A DNA stretch of 64,000 nucleotides from Jannaschia aquimarina (lineage in GTDB: Bacteria; Pseudomonadota; Alphaproteobacteria; Rhodobacterales; Rhodobacteraceae): assembly GCF_000877395.1 (NCBI RefSeq), contig NZ_JYFE01000049.1:1-64000 (forward strand). Direction: 5' to 3'. Under the pieces are notes generated by a model, which did no database searches, was not told the DNA's origin, and saw nothing but the letters and a program-made list of their open reading frames with translations. The number at the start of each line of letters is the position of its first letter. The first letter of the stretch is position 1. Made by a program: the position numbers and the translations under genes. Positions 19,173 to 28,935 of this stretch are shown here, in pieces.

Positions 19173-19442
19173 ATGTCGATAACTGCAGACGAGAAGCAGA
19201 AGCTGATCAAGGAATACGGCACCAAGGATGGCGATACCGGTTCGCCGGAGGTGCAGGTCGCGATCCTGACGAGTCGGATCACCACGCTGACCGAGCACTT
19301 CAAGACGCACAAGAAGGACAACCACTCCCGGCGTGGCCTGCTGAAGCTGGTCGCCCAGCGCCGGAAGCTGCTGGACTACACGCGCGCCAAGGACGAAGCG
19401 CGTTATCAGGATCTGATCAAGCGTCTCGGCATCCGCCGCTGA
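19173..19442 (+). CDS. rpsO: 30S ribosomal protein S15
   Basis: 89-residue S15, which binds 16S rRNA helices 20-22 early in 30S assembly. Full-length match: '[29 protein letters not shown]' and '[39 protein letters not shown]'. ATG 19173 is preceded by 'caggagacccc'. Followed by a terminator, so pnp, although only about 1.1 kb downstream, probably has its own promoter. Confidence 0.98.
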   Translation: MSITADEKQKLIKEYGTKDGDTGSPEVQVAILTSRITTLTEHFKTHKKDNHSRRGLLKLVAQRRKLLDYTRAKDEARYQDLIKRLGIRR

Positions 19443-19461
19443 ACGCCGTCATCCGTTATGC

Positions 19462-19492
19462 AGGGCCGTCCGTCCGGGCGGCCCTTTGTCTT
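19462..19492 (+). terminator. Rho-independent terminator after rpsO
   Basis: 10-bp stem (19462-19471 with 19476-19485, one G-T pair), loop GTCC, followed by a T-rich tract (TTTGTCTTT). It starts 19 bp after the rpsO stop. Confidence 0.75.
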
Positions 19493-19575
19493 TGCGACCG
19501 TCCGGTTTCCGAAGGGCGTCATCGAAGCGCCGCATTTTCCGTCTAGGCCACCGCCAACGAGATGCGGAGGCCGAG

Positions 19576-20178
19576 ATGTCCTTTCTGAACCGTCTTTTCC
19601 GACTGGCACCGTCTGATGAGCTGACTGTGGTGACGGCCCGGCTCAACGCCAAGGTGCAGCCGCTGGATCGCGGCGAAATCTTCGAGGATCCCCTCGCGGA
19701 TTGGCTGAAGTCGGAGAACCTCGGCGATGTTCTTGGCGGCGGCACGCAGTTGATCGAGGAACCTTTCGGGATCGAGTTCTGTGATGTCGAAATCGGCCTC
19801 TCTGATGCGTCCGACGACATCGTCGCCCGGGTCGTCGCGAAGCTGGAAGAGCTGCGCGCCCCCAAGGGGTCGACGCTTCTGTTCGACGACGAGGCGCGGC
19901 CCGAGGTGGCCTTCGGCCGGATGGAAGGCCTGTCTCTTGCCCTCAACGGGACCGACCTGCCGGAGGAAGTCTATGCGAACTCGGACGTGAATGAATTGAT
20001 CCGGATGCTGGACGAGGCCTTGGGCGACGCAGGCGAGCAACTTGGCCATTGGGAAGGGAGCCGCGAGACGATGCTCTACTTCTACGGGCCAAGCTACGCC
20101 GAGATGGAGCGGATCATCCGCCCGATCACCGACGCCCGGCCGGATACCCAGCTTTCGCGGATCGAAAAGATCGCCTGA
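19576..20178 (+). CDS. Conserved-looking hypothetical protein between rpsO and pnp
   Basis: 200 residues from ATG 19576 ('cggaggccgag' supplies GGAGG). The N-terminus 'MSFLNRLFRLAP' is amphipathic rather than a signal peptide; the rest is acidic and mixed alpha/beta with no Cys and no catalytic motif I recognise. The C-terminus contains 'ETMLYFYGPSYAEMERIIRPI'. Codon use matches its neighbours, so it is likely a native gene. It splits the usual rpsO-pnp pair. Function not assigned. Confidence 0.78.
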   Translation: MSFLNRLFRLAPSDELTVVTARLNAKVQPLDRGEIFEDPLADWLKSENLGDVLGGGTQLIEEPFGIEFCDVEIGLSDASDDIVARVVAKLEELRAPKGSTLLFDDEARPEVAFGRMEGLSLALNGTDLPEEVYANSDVNELIRMLDEALGDAGEQLGHWEGSRETMLYFYGPSYAEMERIIRPITDARPDTQLSRIEKIA

Positions 20179-20581
20179 CAGAAGGCCGTTTTGGCGATCG
20201 CGCGACAGGGCGACTGCGGCTTCGAGAGAATCCTGCGCACCCGGCGCCGCGCCCGACCGAGAGGGCGTTTGTAAGCTGACTGTGGTCGGCGTTCTATCGG
20301 GCGTCTTTCCGGGCCGAGAGACCGGCGGCACGATTTCGCAAGAGGGGAATGTGGCGCGGATCGCCGACATCCGCGCATGTGCGGACCACGGTCCCGGCGA
20401 TCCGCGACATAACCGCGCCATCCCGCTTCCAATTTCCGCGAGAACCGCCTATGTGGCGCGCATCTGAGACGTGGCGCCCGGACCCCGGCGCCGTGCGAAG
20501 GAACAGGGGTCGGCGGCAATGGGGCCGCCATATGCACGGGGAACCCGGGTCCGCCGGGATCGTCCCCAGACAGGATGACAT
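20179..20581 (+). other. pnp leader / intergenic region (403 bp)
   Basis: No credible ORF. It holds a perfect 12-bp inverted repeat (20355-20406), a near-repeat of 'tgtggcgcgg/catc' (about 20350 and 20452), and is GC-rich throughout. It should contain the pnp promoter and 5' UTR; no unambiguous -35/-10 pair was seen. Confidence 0.5.
20355..20406 (+). promoter_or_regulatory. Strong hairpin in the pnp leader, possible autoregulation element
   Basis: Perfect 12-bp stem, 20355-20366 with 20395-20406, enclosing 28 nt that can form a smaller hairpin (TCCGC/GCGGA). It lies about 175 nt upstream of the pnp ATG. In E. coli the pnp leader forms a hairpin that RNase III cuts and PNPase then degrades for autoregulation; a similar role here is inference from position. 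Confidence 0.45.
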
Positions 20582-22714
<2,133 letters not shown>

Positions 22715-22727
22715 TCGCTTCCCCTCG

Positions 22728-22760
22728 ATCCGCCCCGGCCTGCGAGCCGGGGCGGATTTC
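22728..22760 (+). terminator. Rho-independent terminator after pnp
   Basis: Perfect 12-bp GC-rich stem (22728-22739 with 22746-22757), loop CTGCGA, then TTTCC. It begins 14 bp after the pnp stop. Confidence 0.8.
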
Positions 22761-22789
22761 CGCCGAATGACCCCGATCCGGCAGTCAGG

Positions 22790-22804
22790 TTAACCCAACG
22801 TTAA
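22790..22804 (+). promoter_or_regulatory. CtrA-like box TTAA-N7-TTAA
   Basis: TTAACCCAACGTTAA followed by C is an exact match to the alphaproteobacterial CtrA consensus TTAA-N7-TTAA(C). It lies 23 bp before the tiny membrane ORF at 22828 and 155 bp before ytoQ. CtrA binding is a prediction. Confidence 0.6.
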
Positions 22805-22827
22805 CTTTGTTTCGCGATCTCGGGGAA

Positions 22828-22920
22828 ATGAATGAAAAGTATCAGAATTATGCGTTGAGTGCAGCCCTTGCGTTCTGTCTGTTGAGTATCGGGCTGGGTG
22901 CGGTGGCATCCGTCCTTTAG
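22828..22920 (+). CDS. Candidate 30-residue membrane peptide upstream of ytoQ
   Basis: ATG 22828 to TAG 22920. A short polar head (MNEKYQNY) is followed by about 20 hydrophobic residues ending in VASVL, i.e. a single membrane segment. 'tcgggga' precedes the ATG, but only 1-2 nt away, too close for a normal ribosome-binding site; if transcription starts near the ATG the message could be leaderless. A second peptide of the same size and layout follows ytoQ at 23445. Real expression is unproven. Confidence 0.4.
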   Translation: MNEKYQNYALSAALAFCLLSIGLGAVASVL

Positions 22921-22959
22921 ACGGTCTACGACGGAACCAGGTTCGGTTCCGGGGGCTAC

Positions 22960-23409
22960 ATGAAACTCACCGTCTACCTCGCTGGCGAGATCCATACGGA
23001 TTGGCGTGAAGAGATCCGTTCGGCTGTCGGGGATCTGGACGTGACCTTTACCGGTCCGGTGACGGATCATGCGGCCAGCGATGATTGCGGCGCAATCATT
23101 CTCGGATCCGAAGAGAAGAAGTTCTGGCACGACCGCAAGGGCGCAGGGCTCAATGCGATCCGGACACGCAAAGCCATCGCGGACGCGGACGTGATCGTCG
23201 TGCGGTTCGGGGACAAGTATCGGCAATGGAACGCGGCCTTCGACGCGGGTCAGGCGGTGGCTCTGGGCAAATCGCTTGTCGTGATGCACGGACCCGACCA
23301 TGCGCATGCGCTCAAGGAAGTCGATGCGGCCGCTCAGGCGGTCTGTGAAACGCCCCGGCAAGTGGCGGAAATCCTGCGCTACGTCCTCAAGGGCGACGTT
23401 CCCGCTTAA
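22960..23409 (+). CDS. ytoQ: YtoQ family protein
   Basis: 149-residue protein matching the YtoQ family across its length: 'LTVYLAGEIHTDWREEI', 'TGPVTDHAASDDCGAIILGSEEKKFWHDRKGAGLNAIRT', 'IVVRFGDKYRQWNAAFDAGQAVALGKSLVVMHG'. The fold resembles nucleoside 2-deoxyribosyltransferases (Rossmann-like, with a conserved 'FDAG' and Gly-rich N-terminus), but no activity is established. ATG 22960 follows 'ccggggg'. It sits between two tiny membrane-peptide ORFs and after the pnp terminator, so it has its own promoter, plausibly the CtrA-like box at 22790. Confidence 0.9.
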   Translation: MKLTVYLAGEIHTDWREEIRSAVGDLDVTFTGPVTDHAASDDCGAIILGSEEKKFWHDRKGAGLNAIRTRKAIADADVIVVRFGDKYRQWNAAFDAGQAVALGKSLVVMHGPDHAHALKEVDAAAQAVCETPRQVAEILRYVLKGDVPA

Positions 23410-23420
23410 CGTTGTGTCAA
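23406..23420 (+). promoter_or_regulatory. Near-consensus CtrA-like box TTAA-N7-TCAA
   Basis: TTAACGTTGTGTCAA differs from TTAA-N7-TTAA by one base. It overlaps the ytoQ stop codon and lies 24 bp before the tiny ORF at 23445, the same distance as the consensus box before the other tiny ORF. Confidence 0.4.
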
Positions 23421-23444
23421 CCGGTGTCGGGGATTCTGCCCGGC

Positions 23445-23534
23445 ATGAACGCACGATTCGAAATCTCCGTCATGGCCTCCGGCTTGGTCATCTGTGTGCT
23501 TTGCCTTCTGCGGGCGGCTTGGCTGGTGATCTGA
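23445..23534 (+). CDS. Candidate 29-residue membrane peptide downstream of ytoQ
   Basis: ATG 23445 to TGA 23534. A polar head (MNARFEISV) then a hydrophobic stretch (MASGLVICVLCLLRAAWLVI) interrupted by one Arg. It has the same layout as the peptide at 22828 and 'tcgggga' also lies upstream (23427-23433). It ends one base before the stop of the convergent pyruvyl transferase gene. Expression unproven. Confidence 0.35.
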   Translation: MNARFEISVMASGLVICVLCLLRAAWLVI

Positions 23535-24542
23535 TCAAGCGACCAGGTTGGCGATGTCGTTGAACAGGGCATCCGCTTTCCGCCGCGCGTTGGCGAGGAA
23601 CTCATCGAGTGCGGCGCGTTCCGTAGTGTCGTAGGCCCAGTCACCGGGCTGCTCGACGGCTGCGGCAATCGCTTCGGGGGCGACTTGTCGATCCTGCCGC
23701 AGCCCCGCATCTTCCAGAAGTGCCGCGATCTTCCAGGAATTGGACGCAACGGCGAGCGCCGGCGTCCCGGTGATCAGCGAAAAGCACAGCCCGTGAAAGC
23801 GCCCTGTCGCATGGAGGTCCGCCGATCGAAGCGCGGCCGCGTAAGACGCTTCGTCCTGCAACACCTCCAAGCTCGGGAAGCGCCGCATCACGGCGTGCCG
23901 GTACGCGGCCGAATAGAGCCCGCGAAGCGCGCGCGTCGCCGCATTCCGGCCCTTTGGCCTCTTGAGGACGGTCACCGTCGGGACGATCCGGGCGCCGGGG
24001 ATCTGTCGCGCAGTCTTCCATAGGGTGGCTGTAACGTCGGGATCGACCGAATCCCCGAAGATCAGCCCGTCGCGTTTCCCGGGTCTTTCTCCGACGACGC
24101 CGTCGCACAGGGTCAGATCCGGCACCACCCGGCCGGTCCGGCCCGTCAATTCCGCATAATGGGCGGCGCTTCGCTCATCCCGCAGGCTGACGAGATCAAA
24201 CCGGTCGAGCGGCGCACGCCACGACGCCGGATTGTCCTGAAAAAGCGCATTCACCAGAACGCACCGCGCCCGGGCGGCTTCGGGCGCCTCCGCAATGGAT
24301 AGCAAGTCTGCGCCGCGCCAGCTGCCATGATGGAGCGTGCCTTCACCATTCACGATCACGAGCCGGGCTTGAGGCAAGGCAGCGACGACAGCGGGCTGCT
24401 TCCGCCAGGGAAGGCCGACCATCCCGTACGCGGAGATGCCGATCCCCACCTTGGCCAATCTGCGCTCCAGCACCGACATGACACGCGCGCAGCCGTGATG
24501 GTGATCGGGCCTCGTATCGTTCAGCACCACTGCCGGGATCAC
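23535..24542 (-). CDS. Polysaccharide pyruvyl transferase family protein
   Basis: 335 residues. Features of the family are the N-terminal 'VVLNDTRPDHHHGCARVMSVLERRL', the 'LVIVNGEGTLHH' strand-loop (usual form NGEG/GGGG-), 'LVSLRDERSAAHYAELTG', and the C-terminal 'RFHGLCFSLITGTPALAVASNSWKIAALLEDAGL'. The family transfers pyruvyl ketals from PEP to surface glycans. The start is GTG at 24542, overlapping the TGA of the upstream gene (GTGA), so the two are translationally coupled and probably act on the same surface polysaccharide. Acceptor sugar unknown. Confidence 0.88.
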   Translation of the reverse strand: MIPAVVLNDTRPDHHHGCARVMSVLERRLAKVGIGISAYGMVGLPWRKQPAVVAALPQARLVIVNGEGTLHHGSWRGADLLSIAEAPEAARARCVLVNALFQDNPASWRAPLDRFDLVSLRDERSAAHYAELTGRTGRVVPDLTLCDGVVGERPGKRDGLIFGDSVDPDVTATLWKTARQIPGARIVPTVTVLKRPKGRNAATRALRGLYSAAYRHAVMRRFPSLEVLQDEASYAAALRSADLHATGRFHGLCFSLITGTPALAVASNSWKIAALLEDAGLRQDRQVAPEAIAAAVEQPGDWAYDTTERAALDEFLANARRKADALFNDIANLVA

Positions 24543-25450
24543 GGCGCGGCCCTTGCGGATGGAAGCGGCGCTGGAGAGTAGCCGAGCCTCAGGAGGAGAG
24601 AGCGATCGGACGCGCAGAGCAGGCGTATGTCCCCACGCTCCGCAACGGACAGCGCCAGCGCGAAATGTGCCGCGATCCGGTCCTGACCGGCGTCCAGCCC
24701 CGAGCCGGCGCCCTCGCCTTCCTCGTAGAAGCGGCTTGTCCCGTCAGTCAGGTCGACCCCAGCCAACACGACGTCACCGGATCCGGCCGCCATCGCGAAT
24801 TGGAGCGCCGTGAATGCGACCGTTCCGCAGCCCGCAATCCCCTTGGATGGGTCCAGCGAAAAGAGGGCGCCGTCGCCGGCTTCGACATGGTCGAGCCTGG
24901 CCAGGTCAAGATCGTCCTGCCGGGACCGCATGTACGGCTTTCGGATGTCATCGATCAAAACGATCCGTCCTTTGGACAGGAGGTCGGGATCGTAGCTGGC
25001 CAACGCTCGGATCGCCGATACCGACAGGAGCCACCATGGGATGCCGGGGGCGAAGCGCGCGAACATGGCGTGGTGCCGGTGAACAAACCGTTCATCCTCG
25101 ACGCAGAGCGCCAGCGGTGAAGGGAGCGCGCCGTCCAGAAGTGTCAGAGCGCCGTTGAGGAGGATCGAGCCGTGTGCAGGCAGGGAGGAGAGATCCTGCC
25201 CCCGGAGACTTGGACCGGTGCCGATGATCGCACGCTGTCTGGGCATTTGTGACAGGAACGCAGATGCAGGCTCAACGTCCACGAGCGGCGTCCCTCGCCA
25301 GACTATACGGCCGGACGTATCCGGTCCCGCGGGGGTCAATCGAAGGCCCGGCCACCAGTCCTGCGCGTGGGCGCCCCGGCGCCCGTAACGGATGGACATC
25401 GCGATCTTCGCGATCTTTCGGCCGATGGGTCGATCCGACCTGCCCTTCAC
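24539..25450 (-). CDS. Probable glycan-modification protein, Rossmann-like (DUF115/sialyltransferase-like N-terminal motif)
   Basis: 303 residues from GTG 25450, chosen because GGGAGGGG lies 5 bases upstream; an internal ATG at 25399 lacks this. 'RAIIGTGPSLRGQDLSSLPAHGSILLNGA' resembles the G-x-GPSL...N opening of DUF115 and CstI-like sialyltransferase folds, and 'GIAGCGTVAFTALQFAMAAGSGDVVLAGVDLT' resembles their second strand-loop with the 'G.D' motif. I cannot assign an activity; a glycosyltransferase-like role for surface polysaccharide is inferred from coupling to the pyruvyl transferase gene. Confidence 0.72.
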   Translation of the reverse strand: MKGRSDRPIGRKIAKIAMSIRYGRRGAHAQDWWPGLRLTPAGPDTSGRIVWRGTPLVDVEPASAFLSQMPRQRAIIGTGPSLRGQDLSSLPAHGSILLNGALTLLDGALPSPLALCVEDERFVHRHHAMFARFAPGIPWWLLSVSAIRALASYDPDLLSKGRIVLIDDIRKPYMRSRQDDLDLARLDHVEAGDGALFSLDPSKGIAGCGTVAFTALQFAMAAGSGDVVLAGVDLTDGTSRFYEEGEGAGSGLDAGQDRIAAHFALALSVAERGDIRLLCASDRSLLLRLGYSPAPLPSARAAP

Positions 25451-25484
25451 GATCCCCTCCCGCCCGGCGGTGTCGACTGGAACG

Positions 25485-25506
25485 CGGAGGGGGCCACGCC
25501 CCTCCG
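25485..25506 (-). terminator. Terminator-like hairpin after the GST gene
   Basis: 8-bp stem (25485-25492 with 25499-25506), loop of 6. It lies about 70 bp past the GST stop and 35 bp before the next leftward gene. No T-run follows, so termination is uncertain. Confidence 0.35.
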
Positions 25507-25573
25507 ACTGGTCGGGCGGTGATGGGCTATTCGGATAGGCCTGGCAATGGCCCGGCTGCTGGGCCCAAGCGCC

Positions 25574-26275
25574 TCATCCCTCGCGCGGCGGGATGTTCTT
25601 GCCGCGTTGAACCGCCTCTCGCGCGAAGAAGCGGTCGAGATAGGGTTGAAGGTTCAGGAAGTCGTGCCATCCCACGATTTCCCGCGCGCCGTAGAAGTCC
25701 AACGCGTTGAGCCAGGGCGCGATGGCCATGTCGGCGACGGAGTAGGGTCCGGCGATCCAGTCCCGGCCATCGAGCGCGCCGTCCGCAACCGAGAGAAGCC
25801 GTTTCGCTTCGTCCACATAGCGCTGACGCGGGCGCGGGTCCTCGATCTTGCTGCCCGCGAACTTCACGAAAAAGCCGAGTTGGCCAAGCATCGGACCCAA
25901 ACCGCCCATCTGCCACATCAGCCATTGCGTGACATGCGCGCGGTCGGATGGGCTCTCGCCGAGGAAGCGGCCGGTCTTCTCGCCCAGATAGAGCAGGATC
26001 GCGCCGCTTTCGAACAGGCCGACCGGCGTGCCATCGGGGCCGTCCGGGTCGATGATCGCGGGGATCTTGTTGTTCGGGCTCAGGGACAGGAACGCGTCGG
26101 ACTTCACATCGTCGTCCGAGAGCGTCACGCGATGGGCTTCGTAGGGAAGCCCGGTCTCTTCGAGCATGATCGCGACCTTGATCCCGTTCGGGGTCGGGAA
26201 GCTGAAGAGCTGCAGCTTGGAGGGATCCTCGGGGGTCCATCTTTCGGTAATCGGGAATGCACTGAGGTCGGCCAT
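25574..26275 (-). CDS. Glutathione S-transferase (nu-class, YghU/YfcG-like)
   Basis: Cytosolic GST, about 233 residues from ATG 26275, which has GGAG six bases upstream; ATG 26287 is an alternative. The thioredoxin-like N-terminal domain reads 'LQLFSFPTPNGIKVAIMLEETGLPYEAH', 'SPNNKIPAI' and 'FESGAILLYLGEKTG' (the E-S pair binds the glutathione gamma-glutamyl group). The C-terminal helical domain ends 'YLDRFFAREAVQRG'. The 'TPNG...' and 'NKIPAI' motifs fit the nu class, whose members reduce organic peroxides and disulfides with GSH. Monocistronic; divergent from mscL. Confidence 0.9.
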   Translation of the reverse strand: MADLSAFPITERWTPEDPSKLQLFSFPTPNGIKVAIMLEETGLPYEAHRVTLSDDDVKSDAFLSLSPNNKIPAIIDPDGPDGTPVGLFESGAILLYLGEKTGRFLGESPSDRAHVTQWLMWQMGGLGPMLGQLGFFVKFAGSKIEDPRPRQRYVDEAKRLLSVADGALDGRDWIAGPYSVADMAIAPWLNALDFYGAREIVGWHDFLNLQPYLDRFFAREAVQRGKNIPPREG

Positions 26276-26409
26276 AATCGTCTCCATGAGGTCCGACTTC
26301 TGACTAACCGAACACGGGCCCGACAAAATGGATGACTTTCGTGCACAATTCTACAAGCATCCCTGCGGCGGTGCACGCCACGAGTACAATGATTGGGGGA
26401 GAACGACCC

Positions 26410-26850
26410 GTGATTCAGGAATTCAAGGACTTCATCGCCAAGGGCAATGTCATGGACATGGCCGTCGGCATCATCATCGGCGCGGCATTCACGGCGATCG
26501 TGACGTCGCTGGTCGGCGATCTGATCAACCCGATTATCGCTCTCTTTACCGGCGGGATCGACTTCTCAGGCTGGTTCTACGTGATGGGCGATGGCGAGTT
26601 CAGTTCGGTCGAGGCAGCGACCGAGGCGGGCGTGCCGGTCTTCGCCATCGGCAATTTCCTTATGGCCGTGATCAATTTCCTGATCATCGCCTTCGTCGTC
26701 TTCATGCTCGTCAAGATGGTCAACCGGATCAAGGCCGCCGCCGAGCGTCCGGATGACGCCGCGCCGGAAGTCGAGACCGGACCATCGGAACTGGACGTCC
26801 TGCTGGAGATCCGCGACAGCCTGCGGTCCGGCCAGACACCGGCGGAATAA
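26410..26850 (+). CDS. mscL: Large-conductance mechanosensitive channel MscL
   Basis: 146 residues. Opens under membrane tension to release solutes on hypo-osmotic shock. The N-terminus '[34 protein letters not shown]' aligns with MscL TM1, and TM2 is '[23 protein letters not shown]'; the C-terminal helix is '[12 protein letters not shown]'. The start is taken as GTG 26410 because E. coli MscL begins with the same IxEFxxF motif and 'gggggag' lies upstream; an ATG at 26332 would add 26 unusual residues. Confidence 0.95.
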   Translation: MIQEFKDFIAKGNVMDMAVGIIIGAAFTAIVTSLVGDLINPIIALFTGGIDFSGWFYVMGDGEFSSVEAATEAGVPVFAIGNFLMAVINFLIIAFVVFMLVKMVNRIKAAAERPDDAAPEVETGPSELDVLLEIRDSLRSGQTPAE

Positions 26851-26857
26851 GGCCGAT

Positions 26858-26885
26858 GACGGGGCCCGTCCCGGCGGGCCCCGTC
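26858..26885. terminator. Bidirectional terminator between mscL and ald
   Basis: Perfect 11-bp stem (26858-26868 with 26875-26885) in the 40-bp gap between the two convergent genes. The flanks lack long T runs, but the position and symmetry fit a shared terminator. Confidence 0.65.
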
Positions 26886-26890
26886 AAGCC

Positions 26891-28009
26891 TCAGGCCGCC
26901 AGAACTGCCTCCGGCGAGACGGCGTCGAGGCCCTGAGCTTCGGCAACGGCTGCGACCGTCAGCCGTCCCGCATGGACATTGAGACCCGCGCGGAGATGCG
27001 GGTCCGACATGCAGGCCTCCCGCCATCCCTTGTCCGCCAGATCCAGAAGATAGGGCAGCGTCGCGTTGCCAAGGGCCAGCGTCGACGTGCGAGCGACCGC
27101 GCCGGGCATGTTGGCCACGCAGTAATGGAGAATGCCGTCCACCTCGTAGATCGGGTCCTGATGCGTCGTCGGTCGCGACGTCTCGAAACAGCCCCCCTGG
27201 TCGATGGCCACGTCCACGATGGCCGCGCCGGGCTTCATCGTCGAGAGCTGGCCACGCGTGACCAGTTTCGGCGCGGCGGCGCCGGGGATCAGGACGGCTC
27301 CGATGACGATGTCGGCCTGCGCCACCTCTTCGGCGGTGTTCCCCCGGCTGGCGAACCGGGTGCGGAACGCCGGGCCGAATGCATCGTCGAGATAGCGAAG
27401 GCGGTCCAGCGAGCGGTCGAGTACCGTGACGTCGGCGCCCATTCCCGCCGCGATGCGAGCCGCGTTCGTGCCGACGACGCCCCCGCCGATCACGGCGACG
27501 CGGGCCGGGGTGACACCTGGAACTCCACCCATCAGGACGCCGCGCCCCCCATTCGCCTTCTGAAGCGTCCAGGCGCCCATCTGCGGCGCCAGCTTTCCTG
27601 CGACTTCTGACATTGGTGCAAGCAGGGGCAGGCCGCCGCGACGGTCGGTCACGGTCTCGTAGGCGATGCACGTCGCGCCCGACGCTATCAGGTCCCGTGT
27701 CTGGTCGGGATCGGGGGCGAGGTGGAGATAGGTGAAGAGAACCTGACCCTCGCCCAGCATGGCGCGTTCGGGAGCTTGAGGCTCTTTCACCTTCACGATC
27801 ATGTCGGCGTTCGCGAACACCTCTGCCGCCGTGTCGGCGAGCGTCGCGCCGGCGGCGACATATTCGTCATCGGCAAAGCCCGAGCCCAGCCCGGCACCTG
27901 ACTGCACGATGACGGAATGCCCGTGCGCGATGGCCTCTCCGGCGGTCGACGGCGTCATGCCGACCCGGAACTCCTGCGGTTTTATCTCTGTGGGGCACCC
28001 GATCTGCAT
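26891..28009 (-). CDS. ald: Alanine dehydrogenase
   Basis: NAD-dependent oxidative deamination of L-alanine to pyruvate and ammonia. 372 residues from ATG 28009 ('gaggaaacgt' upstream). Substrate and catalytic residues are seen: 'RVGMTP' (Arg15), 'IVKVKEP' (Lys75), '[10 protein letters not shown]' (His96), and '[19 protein letters not shown]' (Asp near 269). The Rossmann motif is '[17 protein letters not shown]'. Divergent from an Lrp/AsnC regulator gene that probably controls it. Confidence 0.97.
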   Translation of the reverse strand: MQIGCPTEIKPQEFRVGMTPSTAGEAIAHGHSVIVQSGAGLGSGFADDEYVAAGATLADTAAEVFANADMIVKVKEPQAPERAMLGEGQVLFTYLHLAPDPDQTRDLIASGATCIAYETVTDRRGGLPLLAPMSEVAGKLAPQMGAWTLQKANGGRGVLMGGVPGVTPARVAVIGGGVVGTNAARIAAGMGADVTVLDRSLDRLRYLDDAFGPAFRTRFASRGNTAEEVAQADIVIGAVLIPGAAAPKLVTRGQLSTMKPGAAIVDVAIDQGGCFETSRPTTHQDPIYEVDGILHYCVANMPGAVARTSTLALGNATLPYLLDLADKGWREACMSDPHLRAGLNVHAGRLTVAAVAEAQGLDAVSPEAVLAA

Positions 28010-28067
28010 GACGTTTCCTCCCGCTTGGCGTCGCGGACAGGGTACGGCTTTCCCCGCAGGAGGAGTT

Positions 28068-28133
28068 CGCAAAGAGTTCCTGTTACCTGCCGCTTTGCGC
28101 GAAAATCCTGGCGCACATGTAGAAATTGGCGCA
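28068..28133. promoter_or_regulatory. Candidate Lrp-type operator in the ald-regulator intergenic region
   Basis: A 7-bp inverted repeat CGCAAAG (28068-28074) / CTTTGCG (28093-28099) and a direct repeat TGGCGCA (28109-28115 and 28127-28133) fill the short divergent promoter region. Repeated sites about 18 bp apart suit an oligomeric Lrp/AsnC protein. No binding evidence. Confidence 0.4.
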
Positions 28134-28146
28134 AGTTCTGCGCGCC

Positions 28147-28608
28147 ATGACCGATTTCGACGACACCGACCGGAAGCTGCTGCGTCTGATCCAGCGGGAT
28201 GCGCGTCTGACCGCGGCCGACCTGGCCGAACGGGTCAACCTGTCCCCGTCGGCCTGCCACCGCCGGCTGCAGCGGTTGGAACGGGAAGGTGTCGTCCGGG
28301 GGCATGTCGCGCTTCTCGATCCGCGGGCTCTTGGGCGCCGGGTCACCGTCTTCGTCGAGATCAGCCTCGCATCTCAGGCTGACGAGGTCCTGGGCGCCTT
28401 CGAGGCCGCGGTCGCACGGGTTCCCGAGGTTATGGAATGCCACCTGACCACGGGCGGACATGACTATCTGTTGAAGGTCGTCGCCCGGGATGCGGAGGAT
28501 TTCGCGCGCCTCCATCGCCGCCATCTCGCCGGCCTGCCGGGCGTCGCGAAGATCGAGTCCTCTTTCGCTCTCAAGACGGTTCTTTCGACGACGGAACTGC
28601 CGATCTGA
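28147..28608 (+). CDS. Lrp/AsnC family transcriptional regulator (likely AldR-type)
   Basis: 153 residues from ATG 28147. The winged HTH is '[48 protein letters not shown]', the most conserved part of the family; the RAM/AsnC effector domain follows ('[47 protein letters not shown]'). Such regulators commonly sit opposite ald and activate it in response to alanine. The regulatory target is inferred from gene position. Confidence 0.93.
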   Translation: MTDFDDTDRKLLRLIQRDARLTAADLAERVNLSPSACHRRLQRLEREGVVRGHVALLDPRALGRRVTVFVEISLASQADEVLGAFEAAVARVPEVMECHLTTGGHDYLLKVVARDAEDFARLHRRHLAGLPGVAKIESSFALKTVLSTTELPI

Positions 28609-28623
28609 CCCGGGACGGCCGTG

Positions 28624-28935
28624 TCAGAGGATCCAGTTTCCTGCCGCGAGAACGAGCGCGCCGCCGAGAGCGGCCTGGATGACATCCCGCCGCCACGCCC
28701 CCATCAGGAGCGCGGTGGCCGCTGCGGCGATCTTCACCGGGTCCGCTTCACTGCCCGGAGAGAAGACCAGCGGCGCGACCAGACCCGGAAGGACCGCGAC
28801 CCCGGTATAGCGAAGGTGGCGCAACACCCATGGCGGCAGCGGCCGGTCCCCAACCAGACCCAGAAAGCTGAACCGGGTCAGGTAGGTCAGGACACCCAGG
28901 AGGGCGATGATGGCCCAGATCGGATAGTCGCTCAT
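28624..28935 (-). CDS. azlD: AzlD-family branched-chain amino acid exporter subunit
   Basis: 103 residues with three to four hydrophobic segments ('IWAIIALLGVLTYLTRFSFLGLV', 'VLRHLRYTGVAVLPGLVAPLVF', 'AALGGALVLAAGNWIL'). AzlD is the small partner of AzlC in LIV-E type export of branched-chain amino acids or their analogues. Its ATG overlaps the azlC TGA, so the two are coupled. Confidence 0.9.
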   Translation of the reverse strand: MSDYPIWAIIALLGVLTYLTRFSFLGLVGDRPLPPWVLRHLRYTGVAVLPGLVAPLVFSPGSEADPVKIAAAATALLMGAWRRDVIQAALGGALVLAAGNWIL

